Source of the DNA: Lepidostoma basale
Lineage: Eukaryota > Arthropoda > Insecta > Trichoptera > Lepidostomatidae
Direction: 5' to 3'
Length of the DNA stretch: 64,000 bases
Assembly (NCBI GenBank): GCA_022606425.2
Contig: JAHDVF020001318.1
Span: forward strand, 62,001 to 126,000
The first letter of the stretch is position 1. Each line of letters starts with the position of its first letter. The notes beneath the pieces were generated by a model. The model had not been told where the DNA came from. It saw nothing but the letters and a program-made list of their open reading frames with translations, and did no database searches. The translations under genes and the position numbers were made by a program. This document shows, piece after piece, positions 13,801-28,800 of the stretch.

Positions 13801-16800
13801 ATTTAATTGTACCAGCTTCCATATTAAAAATGTTTTGTTTCAATAATTTAACCATTTCAAATAAGTTTAGTTAAATGCATGGAATTGGTATGTGGGTGAG
13901 AACTCGGCATGTGTCGGTTAGTGATGAGGTGCTACATGGGGTGTTGAAGTAAGGAGTGGGGAGGGGGGCTGCCTTACTCGCTGGCCTGAGGAAACGTCAT
14001 GCCGGTGAATGAGGGAGATAGGGTCTCCGTGTACATCTCGCACCCGGTGCCCTGGAGGTAATCGTTCTGCCACGCTTGAGTATCAGGGGACTGGAAAAAC
14101 AACCAAATAATTCATCTGTCTCCTCCCGCATTGTCGGCCCTACCCCGACCACCTTCTCCCTTGTTAGGACTCCCTCCACCGCTTTATACACTAGTCCGAG
14201 AGGTAAGGAAATGTTAGTTGAGATGCAGAGAGAGACTACCGAGCAGACAGTTGGAGCGGAGAACCGGAGCGGCTGGTCAAACCTGAAAGTGAAGTACACT
14301 CATGCGCATGTACACCTAGTTACATCAAGATAGGGACAATGGACAGTCACGGATAAAAAATACTTTCCAAAAAGACAATGGTATTATTTATATGCATAAC
14401 AAGGATCTGTGATCTTAAAATGTGTGCAACTAGAAAAAATGAACACATTTTAAAATCACAGTCAAGCAGGCACCGTTGGAATTAAGTTGGCAGCTATGAC
14501 CGGATAATCATCTTATCGAGAAATGTTTGAAAGATGTCGAAAATTATTCTGTCATACACTGTTCTTATAAAATGTCAAACAATCGAAACTTGTGTGTGTG
14601 TGCACGTTTGTTGAAAAATATTTATATTCAAACACTTAAGACAACATCAATGTATAAACATCAATAATAGAGCATTAGACAGTAAGAAAGACGAAGCTTA
14701 CAGAGGCATGACAAAACTCAGAATTTGCCATAAATTGCTTTCAAAGAATGTATGATCGTTTATATACTCTTTAAAGGTGCGGTTAGCACATGACAACATT
14801 CTCCAATGCATGCAGCAGACAATATTTGTTTTTAATTTGTATTATTAAAGCCTTTAAAAAAACAATATAAACGATCATTGAATGATTTTGCTGTAGGTAT
14901 ATTATATAGATAAATAACATGTATGTTTGTATGTGATAAGGATGTACTGTTACTATAAAAAACATCACAATAGAATGACTTGGCAACATCAATTGTCTGA
15001 AGTAGGGTGAATGCAAAGAAAACGCCAGGAGCGGCAGGAACGCTTCTCTAGTCATGATAGGTGGTTCTGCGGTGGGACTTACTCCGTGGCCCGAGCAAAG
15101 GGCATCCCGATAAAGGTCGGGCTAAGCGTCTCCGTGTACATCTCCATTCCCGTTCCTCTTAAGTAGTCATTCGTCCATACTTGCATGTCTGGGGACTGTA
15201 AACCACACCACACCCCGCGAGTCAAACAATTTGCATCCACTAAGTAGTCCTTACCCTATGCGGTCACAAGTAGCCTGGTTGATACTTATTCACACTGGTG
15301 TAAAAGTCAATGAACTATAGTTATAGGACAAATTCACAATAGTATTATTAGAAAAAAACATAATTTATTTATTAGTTCTATTTGTTTCAAACAAGTGTTT
15401 ATACCAAGTATGAATACACTACCACTGCAGGCAACTTGTGACCATCACCTTAGTTAGATTGAGACATTCTTTGAGTATTCAAACAAATCAAAAAACGTGG
15501 TTTTACAAAGTTATTCTGTATTAATAAAGCAAAACCAATATCCCAAGAGTTTAATAAAATGCTTCTACTACAGACACAACTCGCAGTGCACTTGTAACAT
15601 GACAGGCTTCAATTATGGAGTACAATGTTTTTTGCATATTTGAATAGTCTTGAAAGTCTCAATCCATTAGAATTATATTTTCAAGGGCTCAATATTTCAT
15701 TAAATACATAATTTGTGTAATACTGAACATGTAATTGATGTAAAAAAGTTTTTCATAAAGATAGAAAATGGCTCATTATTAAAATAAACTTTAGGGTAAA
15801 CATAAAAAAATATTTAATTTAAATCAAACAACACCAAAAAAATAAAATACTACTGGCATTGATAAATCATTTGGTTGAAATAATTGATTCATTTGTATTT
15901 ATTTTTATTGGATTTTTCATTTCACAGTTACTCCTATAGTTAAACTTGGATTTATAAAGATCTTTGTATTATATTTTACTCTTATAGAGATTCCAGGGCT
16001 AATGTGATTTCTTAAGATTTCACAATATAAACAATAATTAAGCCTATTTTCTGAACAAATATATGAAGCTCTAAGCACAAAGCATGCCAGTATAGCAATA
16101 TCTCCTCAGCTCCATAAACCATTGCTGTAAATAGAATACATGTTAGACAAAATACTTGTGAATAGCTCAAAGGCCAGTTTAGATATTTAAATGTTAATAT
16201 CAAGTGAGAGCTTAGAACATATAATTATTAAAATATTGTAAATTTAATTTAACACACCTTTTAACACCCTTCACCCAAGTTGATTTAAAATAAGTTAAAT
16301 AGTTGAGAAAACCGTCCATTTTTTTAAATCAGTCAATATGCAATCTGACTGTAGTTTTCTTCTTATATGGATTACAAATAATGAAAATAATTAGGTATTA
16401 AAGAGAAATATTATAGAAATATTCAATATTCTCAAAAGAATAAATAATATATATGATTATTAGTTCTAAGCCCTACAGTTTTGCCAAATAGTTCCATACA
16501 CCTCCTTGTAGCGAAATCAAACACCGTCACCATAATGCAAATAACTGAAAACATTACATACATTTATGAAGCACAGTCCACGGAGTACTTTCATGATTTG
16601 TTTATGAGTCTGCTCCTATGTTTGATATTACAAAATAATATTGAAACAAAAATGTAAATAATAAGTCACTATCTATTATATATGTAAAAAAATGTAACAT
16701 CTGACTATTAACAAAATATTAGATATATAGTATTTTCACTTACAATTTTGTGGAAGTTTTTTTTAACATTATCATAGAAGTATTGTGTGTTTGTTTAGAA

Positions 16801-19800
16801 TGTATCAGCTTATATGTTTTATTATACACAATAATAAAAACAAAATGTTCTCAGTAAAATTTCTCCTGTCGTTTAAAACGACAAAGGAATGCAACTACAC
16901 AATTTCATTTAAATTAAAACGGAAAATAGAGGAGAACTGATTTTTTTATATAATTTTGAATGAAACACTATTCGATATATAAAATAAAATATTTTCATTT
17001 TGTTAATAATAAAAATAAAATAAAAACATTCAAACAACGAAAAGACGAAAAATAAAAACCAATAAAACATTTGTTAATGCATCAAACACACTGAATACAG
17101 TAATGATACACATTTTTTACTCATATGATAAGTATAAAAAATATTAAAATACTTACATTGTGAACGTTTTAATAAGTATATGTTGAAAATATTTACTCAT
17201 TTCAAACAATTGAAATAAAAATGAAGCAATATTTTTAATGAATTTACTTGAGTGCTAAAATTTCAGTTACAAAGTTCTTATTTAAAAACAAAATAAAACA
17301 ATCTTACTATTTTTATCTATACGTATTAGTATGAAAATTGTGCAGTGGGGTACTTACAGTTTTAAAACTTCTCATCGCAAAGAGATTGGCCATCATGGTG
17401 GAGAATCCTGGCGCTAGACAACTCTGTGCAATGAAACCTAATTTGAGCTCAGCTAGACATATCACGTCATCTCCTTGCTTCCAGTCCCATGAAGGAATAT
17501 TTAGTAAGTATGCCTGAAAGAAGACAAATAATTTTAAAAAGTGTCTGTGCAATCTGTAACCAAAGTTTTAATTTAAAAAAATATATTTGTGTAAAAACAC
17601 GTTATAAATTAAGTGACTTGATTTTTAAATATTTAAAATGCGTTCACAGCACATTAAAATAATCTTAAAGATGCAGCAATGACTCATTCTAAATTCAGAA
17701 TTATCTATATAAATAAAAATTTAAATGTTCTTGTTCAAAATCTAAAATTTCCAAAAATTATGCACGGATTGCTTTGAAATTTTAATTTGCATTTGAATAC
17801 GTGCACATTTTTATTTATCTACCTGAATAAAATTATAAATGTTTGTGTTTCTAAATAAATATGTAAATGTTTGTGTTCAAAATCTAAAATCTCTGAAAGA
17901 TATGCACCAATTGCTTTAACTACTCAGGTAGGGAGGAGTGTGGAGGGGTTGGGGATGGACTTGGACAGGGGCCGAGGTCTTGGGTGGAGACCGAGGGACT
18001 GCGACAAGGAGTGGCGACGGGTGGGGGGAGGGTTGGACATGGGTTCAGAACCGAATGGGACGAGAGTGGCTTTGGGTGTGGGCTGGTGGGAACATTGAAC
18101 CACCATTTGGGACCATTTTCCATTTAACCAGACTAAACCACAGCAGGGTGCCTGTTCACCGGAGCGGAGCGAGGGAGTAATGCGGAGCGGAGTTGCGGAC
18201 TGTGTCTGTCCATAGACGGGGAGCTAGGTAGCGGAGCGGAACGAGAAAGTAATGCCGAGCGGAGTTGCGGACTGTGTTATTCCATTCGCAGCCAGCGGCG
18301 GGCAATTGGTTAAGTTCTACGCGAAATGTCGCTGGCAGCAGACATGTTATCGAAAAAGTTGTTACGTACGCACTGGTCGGACTACGGCGGTGCGACCGCA
18401 AGCCGTAACCCGCACCAGCAGTCGTTTCTCCTCTCGGCTTCCCTGCTCAGCTTCCCTGCTCCGCGTCTACGCTCCGCTTCCCGGTTTTGTATGAATTTTT
18501 AAACTAGTTTGCAACTCCCTGTCCACTGAAGAGGAGCGGAGATTTTATGCAATTCTATAGGTGGATTTTTACCTCGCTCACGGCTCTGCCACCTCGCTCC
18601 GCTCCGGTGAACAGGCACCCTTATCTTAATACAAATGAAAGATTTTACTAATTTTGAAGTGCGCCTTCATCTTTTCAAACTTTTCAGATTTTTCAATTGG
18701 ACAAATGATATGTACAATAGCATAACATATCAATTTAATTTAAAACCATAATTTCAAAATGAGCGTCCATTACCTTATTGTGATATTGCATTAATTGAAT
18801 AATTACTCTGATATCATCAGAGTAATTTTTTATTGAAATTACTCTCATGATGTTGGCTGCATCCTCTGCGTCAGGATCTTGACAATATTTATTGGCTAAT
18901 ACAAGGCAAGCATCTGCTTCGTGAACCTAGAAAATATAAAATTATTAACTTATTGTCATACAATAATTCATTTCAATAAGTTTTAATTATTTTTGATGTT
19001 CCAAACATTGGAGTATCACAGTAAATGGTAAATATATTTGTGATGAATAGTTGTTTGAAAACTAAATGCTTACATTTTTTTTTCTTAAACAAGGATGTAA
19101 AACTCGATATCAAATATTTAAAACGAATGAAAATGTCCATTTTCTAAAAGTTTTTATATATATTTGAATTGGAATGATATGTTTTACCTGGCTCAGGCAT
19201 TAGGGACTGAATAGTATATGAAAAAAAAGTTGATTAGCTGTTTCGAGCTGCCAGGGACTTGATGATAAACCATTATTTTTATAAATTAATGCCCTCAAGG
19301 GCACTGTTCAAATGGTATTTATATTATCTCAGAATACTCACCGTTCACTGTGATACTTTGTGTGTATTAAAAAAAAAGCATTTATTGTCCTTTTGTAGCA
19401 AATTTACAAATTTTCAATGTATATAGTTGAATATATTCATTGCTCATTTTAAACAGTGAAATAGTTTAAGCATGTTAACTGAATTGATTATTAAATTTGA
19501 GATAAAACCTAATTTTGAGGATGAACTAGTTAATAAAGCAAATCAAAACATTGTTTTATTCAAAATATAACATTTTATACTTTATTTATGCACATAGATA
19601 TATTATGATAATGAATGAAGGTGGTGATATAATTAGATATGAACACAATGCACATTAAATAAAATTATTTACATGAAATATGGTATCCGATATTGATGAA
19701 CATAAAAAAATAAAGCCAAGTCATGCCAACACATGCAATTATCATTTTGTTATTCTAATATAAACTTACCGTTCAAAAATATTGGCAAATGGCTAGAAAT

Positions 19801-22800
19801 ATACTATGTCTATTCAAAGGAACTAGTATTTATTATTATAATATAAAAAATTACCTTTTTCGCTTATGGTTAAAGAATGCTTTTTAAATAATGTTGGTCA
19901 ACCTACACAAAAAAAAAAATCCTAAAATGTCCAATACTTAAATGTAACAAATAAATTTATTATAACCTCACTGATAGACCTGTTAAATAACAAAATTTTA
20001 GTGGCTATTTTAAAATATTTTTCAAACAACTAAGTAAAAACTCATCAAACAATTTGTGATTTTAAATTATTTTGTTTCGGCTAATTTTAAACCTATGGAG
20101 TAAAATACTAGTTTATCAAAAAAAGTTCTAATGTTTGGTAAAAAATGTATGCACCGTTATGATATAGAAGTGACTTTAAATACATAAACATGTATCTTTG
20201 TATTTGAAAGTATTTTTCTGTGCGTGAATTTTTAACTATTGCATAATAAGTATGTATATCTATAAAATATTCTAAACTGAATAGACTAAACGTAGTAGAC
20301 ATTCTTCTGCCATCCTTATTAGTAACGTATAGGCCATGTGAACCTTTTAAAACATCAAAGTATAGAGTACCATGCATATTATTGTAGATATCTGTAAAAT
20401 AAATATGAATGTTCTGTTAATATAGCCAGAAGGGTCAAGAAATATGCATTAGCGGGTAACAGTCACGAGCAACACAGCTTCCATCAGATTGACAGAGTTA
20501 TAAATGCTAGTAAGAGAAGAAACATCTTTAGAAAGAGAATGGAGACAACACAATCCTACGAAAAGCATTTCTCAAGCCAAAGTATTCTTTCCTTTTCATC
20601 AAACCAACAAACAAAGCGTTAATTCGCATTGTACACCAAAAGGGAACACTTAGATGCTCGAATAGTATCGATCAAATATAATATAGTAACTCTTTTAAAT
20701 CCGTGATCTGTATATGATTGCACGTGGAGTTAGTATAGTTCCTTTAGCAACACACGGGCACGGGCATTCTAGGGTCATGGCTCGGATATGTTGGGGAGCG
20801 GAGCTGTTAACATTTGCGGGGATACAACCACAACCACACACAAGAGGAATGGCAGCCCGTCCTCGACTGACCTTCACCCGCTGCAAGTCGATGGGGTTCA
20901 TGATGGTTCCCTGGAAGAATTCCACAGTGGTGAAGTGCCTCTTGAAGAGTCCTTCCAGCTCCAAGTCTGGCGGTTTCCTGCCATCACATCACCATTAACA
21001 TCCACTACAAAGCGGTCAACTAACATTTGTGAAGGTTAAAATATGTCAAGAAACCCTAGATCCATAGATATTTTCTGCTAAGGAACAAAAATTACATTCT
21101 AGTCTCTTAAAATTAAGTACAAATAATAAATGATCACTTTATTAATTAATTTGCGACGTTAAAAGCTTTAGAACTGCACTATTTTAGTATAATTTCAGAT
21201 AAGTACAATCATCCAGATTAGATGTATAAATTGACATTGATTTAATTCCAAAAGGTTCATCTTGAGTGATGCAAAAAATAATGCAGATCAGAAGGTTTTG
21301 ATGACATAGTTCGCTACCGGCCCCTTCATATGGTACAAACTGTCTTATCTCTACAGACTACGGCAGGCTGCTCCGTGGCCGCTCCCCTCCGCTCCTCCGG
21401 GCTGCTTCGCGCAACAGTTAGTGATATCAAATTTACCATGCATACATGACATTTGCAGAATCTATTCAAGTTTATACTGCAGTTCCCTTTGAAAAATATA
21501 GCCACAAAGTCAAGCGTGTGAGTAGTCAAATAAAACTGAATTCCACAAAAAATCAAACACATTCGAGTCTATACTTTTCAAAGAAAACCATAAATACAAA
21601 ATGTACAAAGCCAAATGTACTTTTGCTCAAAGAAGACAATAAATTTTGAAAATATAAAGAATTTCAATCCTACGAAAGTGATTTTTAAAATGATATGTAA
21701 ATAAAATATGTTAAAAAAAAGTTAAATAGTGTTTTAAACGACTGCCGTGCGAGATTCTTTCCAGCTTTGTAACTCCTAACCTTGACACGTTCAAGGTCCA
21801 CAGCGTTCATCATGGTACCCTGAAAAAACTCCACAGTCGTGTAGTGACGCTTCAGCAAGCCTTCCAGTTCTAAGTCCGGTTCTTTCCTGAAATAGTATTC
21901 GCACTTCAGCTCCCGCTAACTCCCTCCCGTCTCTTACTTAAGGCTCAAGTCTGTGACTGATTTGCAATGTTTATCTTTTAATTCATAATTATTCAAATAT
22001 AACTATCTAGTATGCAGCTTCTTACGAGTGCAACACCGAATCTTCAGGTAAGCAAACAATTTTGTCAAAGTGTAATACGGAGCAAAAAACAAACCTATTC
22101 AAGATTAGTGTTCTTAAACTGCTAAATTATCAATATTAGGAAAACATTCTTATATAATAACAAAAATATTTTGCGATGAAAGAAGGTGTCCACAAAAACC
22201 ACCAAAATATTCACAAATATATTGTGACTGAAAAACAAACTGTTAATCTTTTTAAGATGAATTAATTATTTAAATTACAAAATTTGAAAAATTATATTAC
22301 ATAAATTTAAAATGACGAAAAGTCTAACAGACATTGTTTTTTTATAATTAAATTGAACATAAATATGATAAACGATTTCTATATCAGAGATCAGAAAAAT
22401 TTAGAAGATTTTGATAGGTTGTCTCTTAGACTTTTTGAAAGATTTTACATAAAGGATTGAAAATAATTCATTACAGCTTGTATACAATATAATATAATAT
22501 ATAGTTACACATAAAATGATACGGATTGGAATAGTCTCACCAATCCTTAGTGAAAGCATTGTTGGAAGAGGTATTTATTTTAGGAATACAATAATATCAG
22601 AATCATGGAATTGTTGTGATTGAGAGTTAGTGCAATAACACTGTTAATTTTCACTATTACTTGGTTTAGTTTTGTTCAATTATTATTATTCATAGTTCAT
22701 TTAAAAATGTTTCATATCTGGATTTATTGATCGTAAAATGCCACAAAAATGACATATTGCACAGTAGAAATAAACAGTGTTAATAAATCATAAATACATG

Positions 22801-25800
22801 TTAAATGACACAATAGCTTAATATGAGAAATATGTTTACCTGTGCAGAAATACTACTTCTACGTCAACATCTTCTCTGTCCTCGTGAAGAAAGTCCTTCA
22901 AAAAATGGCTGACTGATTCGTATGTGATGTGACCACACACCACGATGTGCCTAGCAAAATTTCCAAAATGAATTAGTTCCAGCGATAATAAATTTTGAAT
23001 AAAGCAGCAAGTGTTGCCGCTGCATGCAACAATAGTCTACACTAAGTATTGGAGCTAATACTTTCCCAATTTATAAAGTGTTTGCGCAGAAGCGTTTAGC
23101 AGTACATAATTGAATGTCTGTGCATTTGCGATAATTGAATGCACTTTGAAATAAGAAAAATGATTAAGAATCAAATGTGTTAAGATTTAAAAAAATTGAT
23201 AATCCTTCAAATCAGATGCGAGTGACAATTTCATAGGTATAATTTAAGAAATAATAATTGTATGTTTTAAATATATCTTCAGTGAACAATTAATCAATAA
23301 CCATATTATTATAATACAGTGATGTCTCTCACATGATAGGAAGGTAGAAAGCACAAAATCTAATTTCGTTGTGCCATATTAGAAAAAATTCTTTTTAAAT
23401 AGCAATATTATGATAAAATGTGAGCACTTTATAATAAAAGAGGTGCTAAAACATGATTTTAAAATATTTTCAAAATAACCGACGAAAATAAAATATGGTG
23501 TTTGCAGATAAAAGCCATTGATTCATATCAATTAAATTATAGAAATATATACTTTTGAACATTTTTATGAAGAGTATGGGTATTTTATAAGCAATTAAAA
23601 ATAATTCCATTAATGACTTTTATCAAAATAACCACAACCAAAAATTATGAAGCTCCAATATTAGTATACATTACCAAATTCAGAAATTATTTCTGTAATC
23701 AAACTGTACATCTTTTCGATAAAGCACTTTGAAGAATATATATTTCAAGATTAAAATAATTTGGTTTCATGATTGGTTAACATAGTTGATATTAATCTGT
23801 TAATCTTCACTCTAACTGGAAACATGTGTTAGTATAATACCACACAAACAAAAACATGAGAAACCAACAAAACCATTATAATCCATGCGGAGGTAGATGA
23901 GGGGGACATGGCAACTCAAAGGAATCTATGCCTATTTGTTGTAATATCTCAAATAATGTTTCAATTTGAGTGCGAGCCAGGATAAGCATGCTTCCTTTTA
24001 AGTCAATTTTCAACATACTTTTATAAAGGCTCTTAAAAAAAAAAAAATTAAAAGAGGACACATAAACAAAGCGAAATATAAATGACATTCTTCAAATGCT
24101 TTAGGAAAAAATACCATTTAAATATAATACAATCACTGTATCCAAAATTAATCAAATTTAAATTAAATTGTCAGTAGACAAGACCATAAAAAGAGATTGT
24201 TTAAATTGTTGATTCAGTGATTTTATTAGGAATGTACAGTAATACAAAGTGAACTAGGTACTGGTAAGGTAAATGAAACCAACAAACTACATAGAATGTT
24301 ACCGAGTTGTCAAGAGTGGGTAGGTTTACCAATCTACGCGTGCACACAGCTGCCATGCACTAGTCAGCAGGCACAATAAAAAATCTAAAAATAATCAGTA
24401 GTTTATAATGTATTATGGTACCAAAGAAATGAAATGAAACTGTCAAAAACCTTGAGAAAGGAAAGTACTGGTCGGTCATGAAATAGGGAATGGCTGGGAT
24501 CTGGCCGTACCGGGGGGCCCGGGTACAGCCAAACTCCATCCAACGTACTTCTCAAAATCTATGGACAACGCAATGAACCTACGACTTAATTCTAATTTTG
24601 TTTGTATTTAGTGTACAGAATTACAATTGAATTATCTACAGCCGAACTATAGTTGAATATCATGTCCTAAATGCACACAGCCTTGCCACGCTCTAAATAT
24701 TGTTGGAGTTTTACGTCTCTATACAAGTATTATTAATTGCATGTAACAATGTTATTTGGATGGTTAGTTCAGAGGGACATTAGATACAACGTGCAGGTAC
24801 AGAATCCCTTTGCAACCGAGTATGTCAGTCTACTTCATGTTTGAAAGGTGACTATAAGTACGTAATATTTCGAGTTAAGTACTCGTTAATATAAGTACAA
24901 CCTATGAACTCTCAAAACAAACTACAAATACACTAAAGAACGTTGTTTATATAAAGTATACACCGAGATCATTCCAAATGTACAACATTCCTCCAAAGTT
25001 ACTAAGACCACCTAATGGGTACAACCACAACACTAATCTTCCAATAGGACACCATTTACGAACATTCAAATAACAAGTTGACTATTTGTCTTTCACATAT
25101 TGTCAATACAGAATAAAGGATTAATTCCTCTTTCGTAAAACAGTGTCGACAAAGAAGCGTGCTAGGAAGAAAAAGAGAGAAAGACAGAGTAGAGTAGAGG
25201 AGGAAGGATCACAACACGAAACACAAACAGTAGTAGGATAGCGAAGGTCCCGGAAGGCGCTCACCTGCGTCCTCGCTCGTTCTTCAGTGTGCCGCCGTAC
25301 TTGGGCCTAGTCCCGATCAAGTCAATAATCTCGGGGATACAACTGGCAAATATCGCCTACACCGACAGACAAACAATACACAAGTCACTCATCGGGTTTG
25401 TGGCGGGCAGCGGGTAACGGGACGGGACACGGGCGGACACGGGCGGGCACAACACAGAGGGAAACATGTTATATATTATATACAAGTTATCAACAGTTTA
25501 GAACATAAAAATACATTAGTTCCTCCACTATCCGGCTTATTTCATCATTCGTTCAGTGTTCATTCTTGTAAACCGTGGAGCGTATTAGTGTGACGAATTA
25601 GAGCCCGGCGCGAGGTAGGTGCGCGGTAGCGGGGCGAGTACTGAAGGAACGGCACTGGCTGTGTGTGTTTCTTGGGACATGGTGGTGCTGGATCTAGCGC
25701 TACAGCGTGGCGGCAGCAAGGCATCGTGTGCAAGCAAAACATATCAAATGGACACTACTCATTTACAACATTACATTATTCTTTTCAAATGGAATTAACC

Positions 25801-28800
25801 GTAACTATATGTATGTATATTCAAATTTGAAGAGTCAATTAAGCGTGTAAACCGAGAGTAATATATATACGTGCGCCGGACCACACGCCCCTCGGGCGCG
25901 CGGGCCGGCGTCTCTAGTCCTTACTGAGCATGCGCCATGGCACCAAGAAACCAACACTAGTAAAAAGGTAATAAGTAACTGCAAAAACAAACTCTGCATT
26001 CAAGTCAATCAACTCTTGTTATATATAATAAAAATGAGAGTAGAATAAAGTGGATGTTAGCAAAGGGGCGTGGGCCGCGGTGGCGCGAGGGAGGGATGGA
26101 GGCCTCCCCCGGCCAGGCGGGCGCAGCAAGCGGGTGTTAGTGGCCGGTACCTGCGGCGAATGTCCTTGGAGTACTTCCCGCCGTACTTGTTGCGCTGCGC
26201 CGCCAGTTCCGTGATCTCGGGGATCCAGCTGGCGAACACAGCCTACACCACACCACACTCATCACTCAGCGCTCCTCCACCTCCACCTCTTACCGCCCTC
26301 TCTCCCTCCTACTCTCTTCGGCTCTACCCCACAATCTAACTCTACAAGGCTGTGTGGCAATGAGCATGATATGTTTGGCTGTAGTGAGTCATCGTAGGTT
26401 CTTACGTTATGAACGGGATGATCGAAATTTTAGTGTGGAAATAAATTGTTATTTTCTTGCCATAACAAAAAATAAATGAGGAAATGTTATGATCGTATAA
26501 TACAGGACAAAAAAAATAAAGGATAAAAATATATTTGTTAATGTGTTTACGTTAGGACGTAAGATCACACATGCATACTCTTGCACACACAATTATTCAA
26601 ATATGTCATAAATTATTTACACCCAGTTTCAAAAATGATACGAAGGAGAATGGAAGTTTACTTGCTGGCCTTAACTGGAGATAAAACAAGAGTTCCCTAT
26701 GCAGACATGGATACTAGTTACCTTCGAGCTGATAACTCTAAAGTTGGTACGGATTCACAGGCTAGTGCAATAGGGAAATATTTATACCCAAATCAACCAT
26801 TAATTAAACACGTTTTATCTACATTGAGCTAAAAATTATTTTAAAATTTACACTTATAATACATGTATAGATATATAATGTATATTTCATAAGTCCTAAG
26901 ATAGATATAAGTAACATAAATATTTCCCTGAAGAGAGGGTTACGTCATACAACAGAGGTTTACTGAAGTTGATCTTTAATTATTGACAGTCAACTATTAT
27001 TCTTATATAATAATAGAAAACACAAATAGATAGGCTTATAATACAAAATAATTACACGAATGATATCAATAAGTTTGTTTCTTGACAATAAACCATACAA
27101 TAAAAAAACATTTACTGTATCACATTGTTTTTTGTAAATCTTAGAAACACATAATAGAGTGAAACACAGTCAATTAAATAAGAACTTTTATTTGAACTCC
27201 CTCAATGTGCTTAATGTGCAAATATGTCATGTCACGTGTACCTAAGCTACTTATGACTATGTACTTATTGTGTATGTATCTAATCAAGAATACAGTATTT
27301 ATCTAAGGTTATTTAATGTTACAGTAACCACTAGCAACTAAAACATAACTTCTAGTTAACCCTTTTTTCTAGCTGTGTCGACCTTTTCATATTTTATAAT
27401 ATTAAGTGAATGAATATTATACTTAAAAATTAAACTTTAAATCTTTAGATACCTTGACAAGTAAAAATAATTATGTTTGTGATACTTTTAACACTATTCT
27501 TGAATTGAAATTTGTAGTATTCGAAGAGTTATAAAATGTCTAAATATATAGCTGCTAAGCTAAACTAATTTGTGTGAGAATAATTTGACTGGGTGTACTA
27601 TTATAATATTAGTTTATTTGAATCTGGGTGAAATTGTATATTTATAACAAATTTATAAAATAGCTGTGCATACAAGAAAATAAATAAATAAATGATTGAA
27701 ATAAAACAAATAAAAAACAACATAAATTATGTGATGTGCAATATATAAATTACAACATTTTAAACCAAAATCACACTACATAAATACATTAATGTTATAT
27801 GTTATATATCTAATTTACATATCACTAGTTAGTTAAACCCAAATAAACAAAAGCGTACATTAAAAATTAAAATGCTATTAGACTACAAACATTCTTAAGT
27901 TGAAAAGGATTGTATGGTGGGAGAAAATAGAGAAATTCTGATAGAACACCCGTCTCGATACGGCCTCAAGGACCTCTCGTGATGGGTGAGTAGATGACAT
28001 AATACATCTGACGCCACTGACGCCCACAGTTGATCATTTAAACAATATGTGACCAGGAAAACAGTGCCAAGGCATGTATACTTATGGAAACCTGTCAACA
28101 CATTTTTATTATACTTCATATTGCACAAAGCAAGTACCCCATTGCAGGGTCTTGTTGCTGTGTGATACTGACTGTAGTTAAACACGTGTTGCAAGGTGTA
28201 TAAAATGCCTCAGCACTATTCAGGACATCGAGGTTACAAGATCAACTGAAGAATACCTCTTTCCGTGTTCACGTTTCAGCTCGCCACCGTACTTGGACCT
28301 ACTTCCTACCAGCTCTATAATCTCTGGGATGCTACTGGCAAACATTGCCTGGAATAGACAATGGTGTTAACATTTACCACTCGCTAGTTTCATTTTCCGT
28401 CGCTCTCCGGACGGGCTAGTACAATCCAAATTACTCTAGCGGCTATAAAGTAGTATAATACAAAGCGATGCACATGTGATAACACCATTGATTTAAGTAT
28501 TAAGTCTTATATTCATCTAGAATTATAAACACAACTTGGGATATTAAAACTAAAAGGATGTAAATTCTTTATTTAAAGTATATCGAAAGCGAAAGCAAGC
28601 AAACGTTGGCTATTAGTGGGTACATAACTAAAGAAAAGCATGCTGACGATCATAAATGGAGATGGGTGTGTGCCGATGGGGTGGATGTGGCGGCATGAAT
28701 GTCGGTGCGGAACCTATCTGACTCACTTGTCCAACTATCCTGCCTTGCGGGCCGAGGACCCCAGGGGCGGGCGGGGCGGGGAAGGGAGGCAATGCTCAAC

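Larger units (their letters stand above)
10760..13977 (-). other. slo intron v11B-v12
   Basis: AT-rich intron of 3.2 kb. It holds a headless SINE copy (12068-12240) and a short (GA)n microsatellite (12573-12590). Nothing else is recognisable. Confidence 0.65.
17514..18773 (-). other. slo intron v9-v10, filled by nested repeats
   Basis: Most of this 1.26-kb intron is occupied by a Helitron-like fragment (17700-18143) and by an inverted-repeat transposon (18144-18622). Confidence 0.65.

Noticed and set aside
17871..18180. Overlapping GC-rich open frames on both strands
   Set aside because: They lie in the Helitron-like fragment; the G-rich repeats keep frames open without coding signal.
26581..26832. 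83-codon open frame between alternative exons v6A and v6B
   Set aside because: No homology to the v6 family, no splice sites in phase, ordinary composition.
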